NCBI GenBank assembly: GCA_947359465.1
Contig: OX375875.1
Span: forward strand, 16,676,458-16,740,457
DNA from: Metellina segmentata
Lineage: Eukaryota > Arthropoda > Arachnida > Araneae > Tetragnathidae
Direction of reading: 5' to 3'
DNA length: 64,000 nucleotides
The notes beneath the pieces are model-generated. The model ran no database searches and had not been told where the DNA came from. It saw only the letters and a program-made list of their open reading frames with translations. Made by a program: the position numbers and the translations under genes. This document shows positions 27,601-40,800 of this stretch, piece by piece. Within the stretch, counting starts at the first letter, position 1. Each line of letters starts with the position of its first letter.

Positions 27601-30600
27601 GGTTCAAAAGGACGAGTAGTCCTTGCATCTTTCCCTCCGAGATCGATTCCGGACCACCGCTATTATCCCAATGTGTTGCTCCGATGTGACGTATATAAAT
27701 TCAACTACTAACTTTCCTTTTAATTTAGAGCGCGTTAGCCAAGTGGGTATTGATGAATTAGCAACAGGTTGGTTGCAAGTTCGAAATTTATTGCGTAAGT
27801 GAGAGCACGTTAAATCTGTTGTCAAATGCCTGGCCTCGAATGTCCTGCTGCCGGTGCTTGGAGATTGGGGTGCCAGCTCAGGAGTTGACCTGAGTCATCT
27901 GACCGTGGTTCAAAACAACGATGCGTCCTCGAATCTTTCCCTTTGGGATGGTTAAAGGATTTTAGCCAAAAGCCAGTTCTATTACTCTGGTGCGAAGTAA
28001 ATTAAACTACCTACCGCTTGATTTACACGCATGCAAAAGTTTCGTAACATTTATAAACACAATAAAATTTTTTTTAAATTTCTAAAACTTGGAATGTCGA
28101 TTGCATGTTACGATACAAATATATTTCAAGTTTCTAGGTCACCGGTACGATGGTAATAGATAACCATGGTTACCATTCCTACCTATTACCATTACTATTT
28201 ATTATATTACTACGTTAATTGTGGCTACCTACCCAGAAGAAGCAAGATCGTAGGAAGGTTTGAAAAATAGTCAAACGTATTTTCAAACAAAATGCTCATT
28301 AGTATGCGGTTGCTAAGCAAGTGAAGAATGCATCTCTGTTAGGTGGCTGTCTGAATGGAATGGGATTGGGAAATACGATAAAAATTTCGACTATTTGTCT
28401 AGACATTACGGACGTATTCAGAACTGCACAACGTTGAGCCTCCCTCAAAATTTGTCAAATGTCAAAAACCAATAAAAGTACATTCTGTAGTTTTAATCAG
28501 CGTAAATAGAAGTTTAGTTCATTGAATTGATAAAACTCGAACGCGTCTGAAACAGTCAAAAATCATTACATATTATTTTACATTTTTTAAACGTATTTCA
28601 GCATTGATTGAAATAGAATACTGGTAGAGAAGGTTAGGTCGCTCCGAAATTATATTCGGAACACGAGTCTTAAATTTTGGAGATTATTAAACTGGTTAGG
28701 ATTGATTGACAGGGTTTTTATGACAAAAAGGCCATATTTGGTCTAACTGAGCGACGGACAAGGCAAGCAGCGTCAAGTAATCGTTGGCCTTCGTACGGCT
28801 TAGTTGGGAAGACAGAGGAAGCTCGGGTGTCGATTCTTACAAATGTAGTATCATGCATGACTGCATGAGATCGCCATAGGCAATAGTTACGCCATCTCAT
28901 ATACAGTGCTGTCACTTCCGGCATTTTACGATAAACTCGGAGCAAGAATTTGAGCCAAAGACGCCAATTATAGGCAAGATAACTTTAAAAAACGTCGTAC
29001 TAGAGCAACACAACGGGCTATTGATGACGATCCGGGATCAATCCCGAAAAAGAAAGATACGAGGACAACACCACGTAATTTTTAATCTCTTTCAGATGAC
29101 GAGGCAATATCTGAACTGGCACCCCACTGTTCAAACTTCCACATCATCCCAACGTGTGAACTTGCAACCACGACAGATTTTAGGTGCACCAGCCGCCTCT
29201 ACACCATACGCTTACAAATATCCATGCACTGGCCGGATTCGAACCAGGAACCTTTCGACCTGGAGGCTAACACCTTAACCACCAGACCGGTTGGTCGGCG
29301 CGCCAATTACAGGAAATTATTATCTACGTTTAGCCTTTCCCTTTATAGAACTCGGTCAAAATCAAGTGACCACTACAAACTCGTCAGAGTCGTATAATTC
29401 GAACAAAAGTACGAAAAAAGCAGGTTTGAGAACTAAACCTAAGCTACTTCAATAAATTACATATTAAATCACGTAACATCGAGGAGCATTAATTAGTTGG
29501 GTTTTATGGCGCACTCTGGCCATATTTGGCCAGACCGAGGAACGTAGGAAAAACAGACCCGAACATGAATACCCCAAGTGATGCTATTAAGAGAGCGAGA
29601 ACTAATAAATTGATCAGCGGAAAATGTCTAGTGAGGAGAATGCTGCATATCTAACAGCTTAACTACACAGGTTACACAAATTAAAACAAAATCCCCTTCT
29701 GGTTCTTAAAATATAATAAAACATAACCATGCATGACAGACGACACAAGCAAATCGAATCACCCGTGTCGCGGCATAAGCATGACAATTGTCTAAAGCAT
29801 TATACCTCCCAATCCCAAGGCTTTGTTGATAATGTAATGGGTCGAATTTTCTGCTTCACAGGTCTGAAGCAACCTTCGCGATTGCCAATACGATCGGCTG
29901 AACGCTAAACGGGGATGAAGAAGAAATTAAATACATGTTGCAAAAACATATAGCTTCAATTACGAGGATCATTACACACGGATTAGTAGCTATTATGAAT
30001 CTCCTGTAATGGCAAACCGTTTTACGGCATGCATGGTTATCAGTCGAGAAGACGTGGATTGGAAGTCTGTTGCTTTTAAACGAGAGAGAAAAAAGTGGTT
30101 TTTATTGATTCCGGAAGACAGCACAAAATACAAAAAGGGTAAAACCAGTCGGAGAAAAATTTACTTACAAATTTCATGACCAAAAAAAATGTCAAAAATG
30201 TTTCGTGTTCAAAAAATGACCGAGGAGTGATATTTAGTTCAAGTCGTGCTTGTGTTGAGTTACCAGAGGTCAAGACAAGTTCGGAGTTTACGAGCATTAC
30301 ACCCCAATTCCGCCTGGCATTATGAACTGCCCCGATTCTTCTGAATCATTAATTCAACCCAAATGTTGTACTGCTTGAATAGCATTTTTTTGTACCAACA
30401 AAGCTTTGTCGTTAAAGGCAGTTTGCGGAATTGCAGATGTTTAAATCGTCGTCAGATGTGTAAAGATGCATTTTTATTTATAAATATTGTTATTTTTGTA
30501 AATTTATATTTGAGTCACAATATTAATTATTTTGAAAATTGAATTTTATTTTTCCGGGCCTATTAATTATTATATTATTATCAAGCTTATTAATCAAGTC

Positions 30601-31784
30601 TGTCGAGAGCTTCCATTTTTAGCATTGGTAAGCCATGTTTTGAATTCACCTACAACAACCGCTTTTTTCTGAAAAGGATTTAACAAAGCCAGCTGCGCAG
30701 CCTTTGGATGTGTAAGAAAAATCACTATTAAAGCAGGGATCCAAATGTACAACGTCATACTGACAACGTGTTCTGACGTATCTATGGCAATTACAATAAC
30801 GAAATTTGGCATAGGTAGTCTGAATATTTTGTGATTTTTGTGTAGCGCCCAAATATTAAAATTTAATCTAGAGAGAGATCATTTTTTAATTTATTAGGTT
30901 TTTTTTTCAACTTTCGTTCTTTTCTCCGGAATGTGACGTCATTGAAGAAGGAGAGGATTTTGTGATTTTCGACCGCTGACGTCACAAGCTTTTTTCGTCA
31001 CAATGCCTTTCGAATCAAGCCAAGTTTTCCCATTCTAGCGTGTTTTGATTTACGTTGTTAATAATAGCCACTTCGAGGCCATCACAGCCTTCATTGTGGA
31101 GTTCGTTTGCGTAGCAAACCAAATAGGAATACGTAGGAATCACTGGGTGTTGACGAGCCTCAGCGAGCAGTGGTCCCACACGAAAAGAACTGCCACGGGT
31201 AACGCCGTATTGGCCACGCATTGGCAAGTGGAAGAATAAAATTAAGAAGCCTCGAGTTCAGGTGTTAGCAAGACTTAAGAAGACCAAGACTTAGCAAAAC
31301 CCTTTGAAGAGAAAAGTATTTGAAAAAAATTTCTGGAAACAGACCTATCTGATACAAAGTGTTTTGCACAAAGAAATTGAAACGTTTTAGTTTGTATAAT
31401 GGGCATGGTCCCTTTTTTTTTATCTTACCACCATTCGAAATCTCTTTCTAGACATCAAAATATCAAATGAGTGGTTATTTGCATACCTTAGTAACCTCAA
31501 TATGCCCAGCTTTAACTCTTTCAAGGATATGAAACGCCAAACGTTCCATTGCCCCTGAAAGAGTTGAGGAAGAGGAAACTCCCAGATAGAAACTTATCTC
31601 GTCAGCATGCAAACCAAAGTCTGGTGAATTTCAAATTAAAAAATGAATTATATATATATATATATATATATCTATATAAATAAGAATGGAGTGTTTGTTT
31701 GTACATTCAATATTTTCGACCCATTTCAAGTTTTCTATCCGTTTTGGACCCTTCTGATACCGAATCCGCCTTTTTCTCGTTTGG

Positions 31785-31819
<35 letters not shown>

Positions 31820-34800
31820 ATGTTGTGCCCTATACACGTCCACGCGGTTTAAGATATTTTCATGGAAATTTGCATACAGTGAGTACTTATCTTGATTTAG
31901 TGAGTGGAATTGGTTGCGAAAGTCTGTCTGTCCGTCTTTCTGTTCTATGCTCGATTTTGTGTTAGTGTGTTTGTGTAGACATCACATGAATTGTATTCCA
32001 GATATTTGATTGCAGTGTATTTTATTTTATACATTATCTATTAGTTTAGTGAATGCAATATTAAACATTTCTTTATTGTTATATTTAGACGAGTTTCATG
32101 CTAAAACACCTGAGTAAGTATACTTAAATCAACCATAATTTGGTAGTTTTGGAAAAATTGGAATGTCTATTGAATATTACGATTAATTCGATTGGCTTTA
32201 CCAGTACTGCTGAAAAAGTAATTATTCTTCAAAATTTTTTTTTTTTTATGGAATTTCATCTCTGATACGTCATTTATTTCGAGTCTTATTTTTATTCTTT
32301 GCGCAATGAAAACGATTTCCGAATATTTGGGACAGACGATATTTTTCAATGAAACAAAAATGAACACGATCGCGCGAGCAGTGATATTTTTTTCTGGTTC
32401 TTTCGCTCTGAATTAATTTCACATTTCTAAATTTTGTACACTTTTAGTTGTAAGTTGTGGCAACTGTGCGAGATCAAGAGATAAAATTGAATCACTAATT
32501 AATATCTTTAGAACAATTATTTGCGACATCTTTTATTTTGTTTTACTTCCCTGTTTCCAGTTTTAGATATTTATTATTTTAATAAATGTGTTTTCCTTCT
32601 CATCACACGCAACAGCACCACAAAGTATTAGACTTAAAAATGTTAGGTAAGTCAGTATAAATTTTCAATAAATTTTAAGTGTAGTTATGCCATTATTGAA
32701 AGAATAATGCCGTTTTTTAAAGAATAATGCCGTTACTGAAAGAATAATGCCGTTATTTAAAGAATAATGCCGTTATTTAAAGAATAATGCCGTTATTTAA
32801 AGAATAATGCCGTTATTTAAAGAATAATACCGTTATTTAAAGAATAATGCCGTTATTTTAAAGAATAATGCCGTTATTTAAAGAATAATGCCGTTTTTGA
32901 AAGAATAATAATGTTTATTAATCCAAGCTGGAACTTTTTCCAAAATTAAAAAATTTGTTGTAATAATGACAGGAGAAGATTGCAAAATTTCACAATGTCG
33001 CATACCGGAGGCAAGAGTGCCACAAGTAAAAAAATATTGTTTTGTTGACTATGAGTGCGAGAGCACTCGCCGTAAATCGTAATTTTAATTAATTGAGTTG
33101 AACATGAAAAGAACTTAAGAAAGGGAATTCTAAATCTTCCTATAAATCGTCTTTTATAGTAGTAACCTTAGTATCACCTTTCGTCATTTTGTAGCTTTGT
33201 CATACAGCAATTGTAAGATGTATGTGAAATGTATTACATGAATGGATATGCATGTGTAGGATTTGTGTCCAAAGTAAGTTGTAGAAAATATAAAGATGGC
33301 GAAAGATGTTAAAATAAATTTTTATTCTACAAAAAACGTAAGTCATTGTATAATTTGATTATGTCTTCAATCTAGAGTAAACCAATTCAAACCGAGTAAG
33401 GTCGGGTATTTTGCTAGTATATATATATATATATATGTCAATACTCCTGTCTAATATCATCCTATGCACGCTACCAATAATCCTTACTATCGTACTCTAC
33501 CAATGGTCTTTACTATCGTACTCTATCAATGGTCTTTACTACCGTACTCTATCAATGGTATTTACTACCGTACTCTATCAATGGTATTTACTATCATACT
33601 CTATCAATGGTCTTTACAATCGACTGTATCAATGGTCTTTACTAACGTACTTTACTAATGTTCCTAAAAATGTACGCTACCAATAGTTTATAATAGTTTA
33701 TGCTACCAATAGTTTATAATAGTGTTCGCTACCAACACAGTCGCTAATAATGTTCACTAATAATGTTCACTAATAATTGTCCCTAATAGTGTAGGCTGAT
33801 AGTTAGCTGTCCCTGATAGTATACATAACTAATAGTCCAAAAGGTTTACGTAAACAAATATTCCCAAAAAGTGCACGCAACCAATTGTCCCAAAAAAAGG
33901 GGCGCAATCAGTAGTCCTTATTAAGACACGCACGCAACCAAGTCCCTAAGAGTGCGCGGAAAACAATAGTCCCAAATAGTAGCAAACAATTTTCCAACAA
34001 GTAGCGTAAGTAAGCAATATTCCTAAATAGTGTAAGCAATATTCCTTTATAGTGTAAGCAATATTCCGTTACAGTGTAAGCAATAAATAGTCCCTATTAC
34101 CGTACGCTCGCATCCAACAGTACCTATGGGCTACCTACTTCGTTAGCAACCAGAAGTAAAACAGATTTTTAAATCTTTCTTATTGACGAAAATACTTTAC
34201 TTCAAACAGCGTTGTAAATAAAAGGCACCGTCCCCAATTTTGATTGAGATTTCAAAAGACTTCCTGAAAAATATGAAAGTTTAAGACAGGAAAACACACC
34301 CACGTACCAGATAAACTCGTCAAATGTAAATATGTTATAAAAACATCAAGAAATTTAATCTTAAAACTCTTCGCATATCAGAGCTGCCAATCAATAGTTT
34401 TTCAAGAAACTGGATAAGCCATTGTCAGGGAAAAGTTATCTGCATTCCGAATTTTTTACTCTCTTCACTTGTCATCAGCTTCAACGAGATTTTCCGAAAC
34501 ATGATTGATCTCGGCCGATGTCAAATCTGATCATGAAATATTCCTGGTAAAAGGGCATTGGAAAAGAAAAGATGACTAGGGTACGTGACACCTGAAGATG
34601 TGCCCATGAGGGGTCTTGCCACTAGGAATCAATTAAAGCAACTGGAGAGCCCAAATAACCCAAATTATTTTTATGTGACTAGTCCATAAAAATGTGAAAA
34701 AATGTAAGTGTTTTTAATAAATATTTTAGACTAGCTTCGTAGAAGGCTTCTCAAAGTATTCGATACGAATGCAAAGTCGGGTAAACTTATTCCAAACTAT

Positions 34801-37800
34801 CAACATACCAGAGATGTTGATAGTTCATATTTAATGTAATTGCTTAATTACTACTTTCTTGAAGTTTGAAATATTCCATGCGCTTAGCGAATAGCGCATG
34901 GCAGAAAACGACGAGTTGAAGCCACAATAATTGAACCTCGTCCGATAGATGAGAAATAGCAAACGTTTTAAAAATAAGGCCGCCGAAAGAGTCTAGTTCA
35001 AGGTCGAAGAGAAAGGTACATCTCACACGTCCGCACGTGGAGGCATCACTGGAAGCCATCCATCCACTGACGGAGAAAGAGGAAGAAAATCCGCTAAAAG
35101 CGTGGGCAGCATTTCGCAAGCGGTCCTCATGCAATAATCTCGGGGGATGAAAGATGAGTAAATTGCACGATCATCCACTTTACTCGGCTCCAACGCCCAT
35201 CGGGAAATTGGCTCCGATTCTTTTTTGCATTCGAAGCAGAGCAAATACGAATTTTAAAATCTTTCAACCTCGGTGTGTGGAGGATATAATCGCTTCGAAA
35301 ACAAACCAAGCACTTTACTGCTCGGTGGTGCAGTCAGGGGGTTGTTTGTTTTAATACACGGGGGCTATGTTTGGCAAAGCTGCGTCAAACACTAGACAGA
35401 CAAGTAAACTATAAGAAATGGAAAATATAGGGCAGTTGTTTTGATTACGTCACACTGGAGCGACACAACGGGCTGTTGACGACGGTCTGAGATGAATCCC
35501 AAAGAGAAAGATCCAAGGACAGCGCCTCATGATTTTGAACCACAGTCAGATGACGAGGTCAACACCTGAAGCTGGCACCCCAATCTCCAAACTTTCCCAC
35601 CACGCCAACGTGAGGATATTCGAGGCCACGACAGATTTAACGTGCACTAGCCCATTGTTAATCCGTCATTCTTCCGACTGGACTACCACGGCTCTCTATA
35701 AAAATACGAAATTTCAGTCCCTGCATTCTCTTAAAAGTCAGTCAATTTAATTTTTCGGCAATTGGTAATTTTTCATTAACGTCGTACAAGAGAAACACAA
35801 CGGGCTATTGACGACGGTCATGGATCAATCCCCTAAGGGAAAGATAAGAGGACACAACACGTAATTTTTGAACTAACATCGAGGGACAGTTTAAGGGAAT
35901 AGTATCTCAGAAGAAACACATGTTAGATGACCAATAACGTAAAACGTGAGCAAAATATAATGAAAATGAGCTCTGTAATCTTGATCCTCGAGATCCACTT
36001 CCCCTCTATTAGGTTTTAAAATTAGCTATGATCTTTCCGGATTACTCGTCCAACCGAAAGAAATGATTCAGTCCATAAACACTCGTGGGTTTCCAAGAAC
36101 CCAGACGGCGGAAATCAGGATTAACACAGCTGTCGAAGAGACAAGGTTGTTAAGAAAGAAAAACATATCTGGAATGTGCACACTTTCATCCTGAGTAGGA
36201 ATAAAAAAATCGTAAAAAAAACCCACTTAATCGCAGTGAAGGATGATAAATGCTTGACCCAATGCAACTGCTCAATTAAGACTAGGAACATTGATGTACA
36301 ATATGAAAACATCGATGTTGAAAAAACATCGCCCAAAAACCATCGATGTTTTTAAACATCAATGTATTTAAACTTTTTTTCCAATTTTAAAAAACTGGTT
36401 TAGTAACCTCTAACATTGATGTTCGGCCGTAGGGAGGGGGGGGGGGGTTGATTGAATTTGTCAGTGGCCGTGTTTATTAATTTACAACAAGATTTTTTTA
36501 ACTGTCAAAACAAAGTCATAAAAATTAATAAGAACAATTAACAATTCTTTAATTTTTAAATTGAATAATACAAAAGACAAATAATATTTACACCAATTTC
36601 GAGGAACTACTAACTATAAGCATAAGTAGTAGGTACATAACAATAATTATTGCTAGTTATTTTATTAGTTATTTATCAACTTATGGGGAAAACATAACAG
36701 ATGTATTTTTTATTTACTGTGAATAAAATATATTGAGGCCTATAATTATTAAATGCCCTAATATTTGTTATTTGCAGTTTGTAAAAAAAGAAGTTTGTTA
36801 AATTTCTCCCCAAAAAGCCGACTTCTTTTTTCACTAACTATCCCACCAGTTAAGGAAAAAACTTTTTCTGATGGGACGGATGTCACCATCACTGACAAAT
36901 ATTTATTTCCACGTTTTTTTTTGTTTTTTTTTTTAATTTTTACAACTGTATTTTTTTTAGTTAAAAATAAAACATCGCCAACGCAAAAACATCGATTTTC
37001 TAGACAGACATCGGCTCCAAAAAATCGATGGTAAATAAATCGATGTTTTATTTCGAAAACATTGACATCGATGTCGCATATCTAATTATGACTGCAAATT
37101 ATTAAGAGTCATTAAAATCGAAATGCACACCATTTTCAATCCGTAGAAATGACAGAAAAAAAAACCCTGACACGCGTTTTCGGCTAAATTTCACATGAAA
37201 ATATTTTTTGTTTTATATTTTACTAAATTCAATTTTAGGTTATGAAATAAATGATTTATTTTTCACATTTTCACTATATATTCATTGTTTAGAATAACCT
37301 TAATGTAAAATAACTGAGTGAGCTTATAGGGTCGGGTGTTATGCCGCATTGACCAATGTGTTCAAGCTTCGCGTCAAACAGACATGCACACAAGTAAATA
37401 GACATACACACATAAGGTTGGTTGGTAGATAATTACCGTCGCTCTAGAGCAATGCAACGGGCTATTGGCGACGGTCCGGGATTAATTACACGCACAAGGG
37501 AAATTTTTCTGACGCAGAAGAGAAGTACATAGGTTAAATAACCGGAATGTGTGCTACTTTCACCAATCAGCTGAGTTCATAGAAATTAGAGACAATCCCT
37601 GCGTGAACTTTCCTCGATTTTCATAAGTTTCAAATGAGCGGGATGATTTTAATAGTGATCCAGAAAAGATATTGACGAACATTTCGATGTACCTAACGTT
37701 GTCAGATGTTCACGAATTGATAAACTAGTTTCTTTTCCTTCGACAAGACATGGATAACCAGAACTGTTCAAGCAAGACCCATTTTTCAAGAGTAGAAAGT

Positions 37801-40800
37801 TGAAATTTAAGGGTATATACGTTTATTTAGGTAGTTTATAGTATTCACTGCCATTGAAGACAAGTGTATGCAATTGATCCAACATTTTAATTAAACGCTG
37901 ATAATTAAATTACATTTTTTAAAATTTGGATGGGAATTGCTGAATTGTCTAAGAGTTTCAATGGTGAGAGACACGATTTTTTTTATGTCGTGTCTTCAGC
38001 TTTTATCAGACCCCACCTCAATGAATTTATTCTTTTTTTTGTGTCATTTCAGTTAAATTTTTAATTCACTAGGGAGCTCCGCCCCAGCTCGCCAACCCCC
38101 GGTCATTGCTACGTAAACCAACACTCTTTTCGTAAGCGTCTTGGTGAGGCTCAGAATTGAATGTGTTTTCTAGCCGCATCGAAAAAAAAAACACTCTCCA
38201 TCTAATTCTCTATACAATTTTGAACAAACCATATTAATCTCGTAGTTTTCTGATGAGTTCTTTCTCGGGAACCAGTCCGAGAATCGAGCGAAAAAAATCG
38301 AGTTTTCAATCCACCGACGGCGAAACTATCTTAATAATTCGTATATTCCCGATTCGACTTTTCCGGCCATGATGTCACAGCGAGTGTCACAAAGGCCGGT
38401 TCAGGTTTCATCTTCGCGATGAACAAGTTGTACACTATCACAAAATTATACCTTTAATCGCATTGAAAAAAATTTATTCATAAACTAATGTTACAAATAA
38501 TTATACCATAAGAAAGAGTACATTCTAGGGTTTCCAGTGATGTTTCAATTTTAAAAACTAATAGTAGTAAGCAATAGATATGAGTTTCAACAAATAAATG
38601 TAATTTATTCGTGTTTTGCTCACCTGCGTTAGAAATTTCACTTTTTTCGACATTGACACTTAATGCACCCAAAACCAATAGCCGCATCGGAGAAAAAATC
38701 TTCTCAATTTTGTTCCCTGTACAATTTTGTACAAACAATGCTAATGTGGTAATTTTCTGAACCGTACTTTCTCGAGAAACCGTGTGAAAAAAACCGAGCT
38801 TTCAATCCTGTGGCGGCGGTAACTTTTTTTAACATAGAGATATATTTAGGAGTGCAGATTCCTCTGGGCCAGTCTACTCAGTCTATTTTGAAATAAGGCG
38901 CCGAACTTCCCCATAAACGCATAGAAATCATGGCTGTGTAATGTGCAAGAAAGAAACAATGATGAGAGAGAGAGAGAGAGAGACGAGACTTCATTCCCTG
39001 CTTCACCTCGGGGCCTAGCAGAATTTTGATATGGCTTAAGATCCGCCTCATCTTTCAATTGGATTGACACTATTTTCTCCAAAAAACCAAACGTCTGTTG
39101 GGAAACAAAAGACAAAAAGTTGAAGCTACCGTGTAACCTTCAGAACTACGTACAAGGATACGGATGACTTCATCTCACGACCTTCATTGCAAATGAAAGC
39201 AGTTTTAAGAAACGTTGTTTGCTCAGTATATATTATATTATCATCTCACCTGAAAATGGACAATTATTTGTCATGACCCTTTAAAACACACGCAGGAAAC
39301 AATTGTACATGTAACACAATCTTTAATTAACAAATTAAATAATTTTTAATACATAAAATTAATAACTGAAAATTGAATTAATTACAGTCTGCAATTTAAA
39401 GAGGTATTTTGAAGACAACGCAACTTAAAATATTTTACAACGAAGCAATCCCCAACTGTATGATTTATTTGTCAGTTTAGTGTCCGTAAATGTCTACAAG
39501 CACTTAAAGGAGTGACAAATCCTTACTTTGTCTCAAAAACACAACAGGAATCAGTGAACCGTATCGCCGAGTAGATAAAGCTTTAGATTCAGTTCATCGC
39601 CGACCAAAAGCACTAGAAACTATCCATCATCTCTAGATCGTTATCATCTTCATCAGAGAACAAACCTTATAATTGGACGAGGTAGCACATTTTTTACGTC
39701 CGGGGAAGTGAAACATAATCCATTTATCAAAAACGATGAAATGCAGAATAACGCGTGCGGTGTAGTTCGGATTTCTATATCAGGATTTGAAGCTTGCGAA
39801 TACACGAGTGTTAGGAACGGATCATCTTGATAAAAGTAGAATCGGACTTAAAAATCTGTATTTGCACTTTGTCATCCAAATGTCGACTATCCCGAAGAGC
39901 TCCTGTAGGTGTGTACGGGCTTTATGGATCCGAGGCACACTAAAAATCTTTTATTTTCCCTTGGGGATTACTGCTTTTTGTAAACAGGGGACGATTTTCC
40001 ACCTCAGGTAAACATTCGAAAGCCGTGACCTCTACATTTTAGGGTTGGTTGGGTTATATGGCTCAAGGGCCATATTTGGCCAAGCTGTTCAGATGGACGA
40101 CATCAAGTAATGGTAGGTTGTTGAATTTATGTTGCACTGAAGCAACACAACAGGCTATTGGCGACAATTCGGGATCGATTCGTGCCTACAGCTAAAATAT
40201 GACCGCGAAGATCTCCTGTGTAAACTCATACACAAACCCTGTAGAATTTGTTTCCTTATCCATGTCCAATTATTGCAGTAAAACAAACTTTAGATTTTAA
40301 AATTATGGAGGGGTTTTATTAGGACTACCTGTGTGGCCAATTTTCATGCCTACAGATGGGTTTGAAGATAGGAAAGAAATAGCCTATGTTTTCCGCAGTG
40401 TTCTTAAGTTTTAGTGTACCAAATTGGGTGTGGATAGGTCAAACAGTGTAGATTTGTATAGAGATAATACACACACCTACGTCCTTTTTTATATATGAAC
40501 CGTTTAAAGCCAAAGTGGTGTCCATTAAACATTGTAGCGAGATATAGAGACTTTTAGTTGAATAGTAGCCACAGAGTTTCATTGATTGCATAATCTTGTG
40601 CTGCCATCCGTGCGGTTTTTTTGGGAATTAGGAGTTACCCCACCTTTCCGATAAGTTGTTTTCCATATTCAGAATTTGTTACCAGCATTAACTCAGATTT
40701 TTCAGAAAGCGGACTTCCACCACTTTGGCTTTAATAGACTCATATATAGATCGTTTATTAATTTGCTCAAAAATTATATACTATCGTGTATTATTTGGAT

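Noticed and set aside
28993..29302. tRNA gene suggested by A and B boxes
   Set aside because: The boxes are part of the SINE-B head found many times here; acceptor and anticodon stems do not pair as a tRNA.
32685..32910. Regular 20-bp repeats considered as a CRISPR array
   Set aside because: Units are directly adjacent without spacers, and this is an animal genome.
33411..33686. Open frames of 64-91 codons with repeating peptide
   Set aside because: They come from the 26-bp tandem array; the repeating peptide follows from the DNA period.
36765..37034. 89-codon frame as hAT transposase
   Set aside because: Low-complexity F/L-rich run from poly-T; no hAT block readable.
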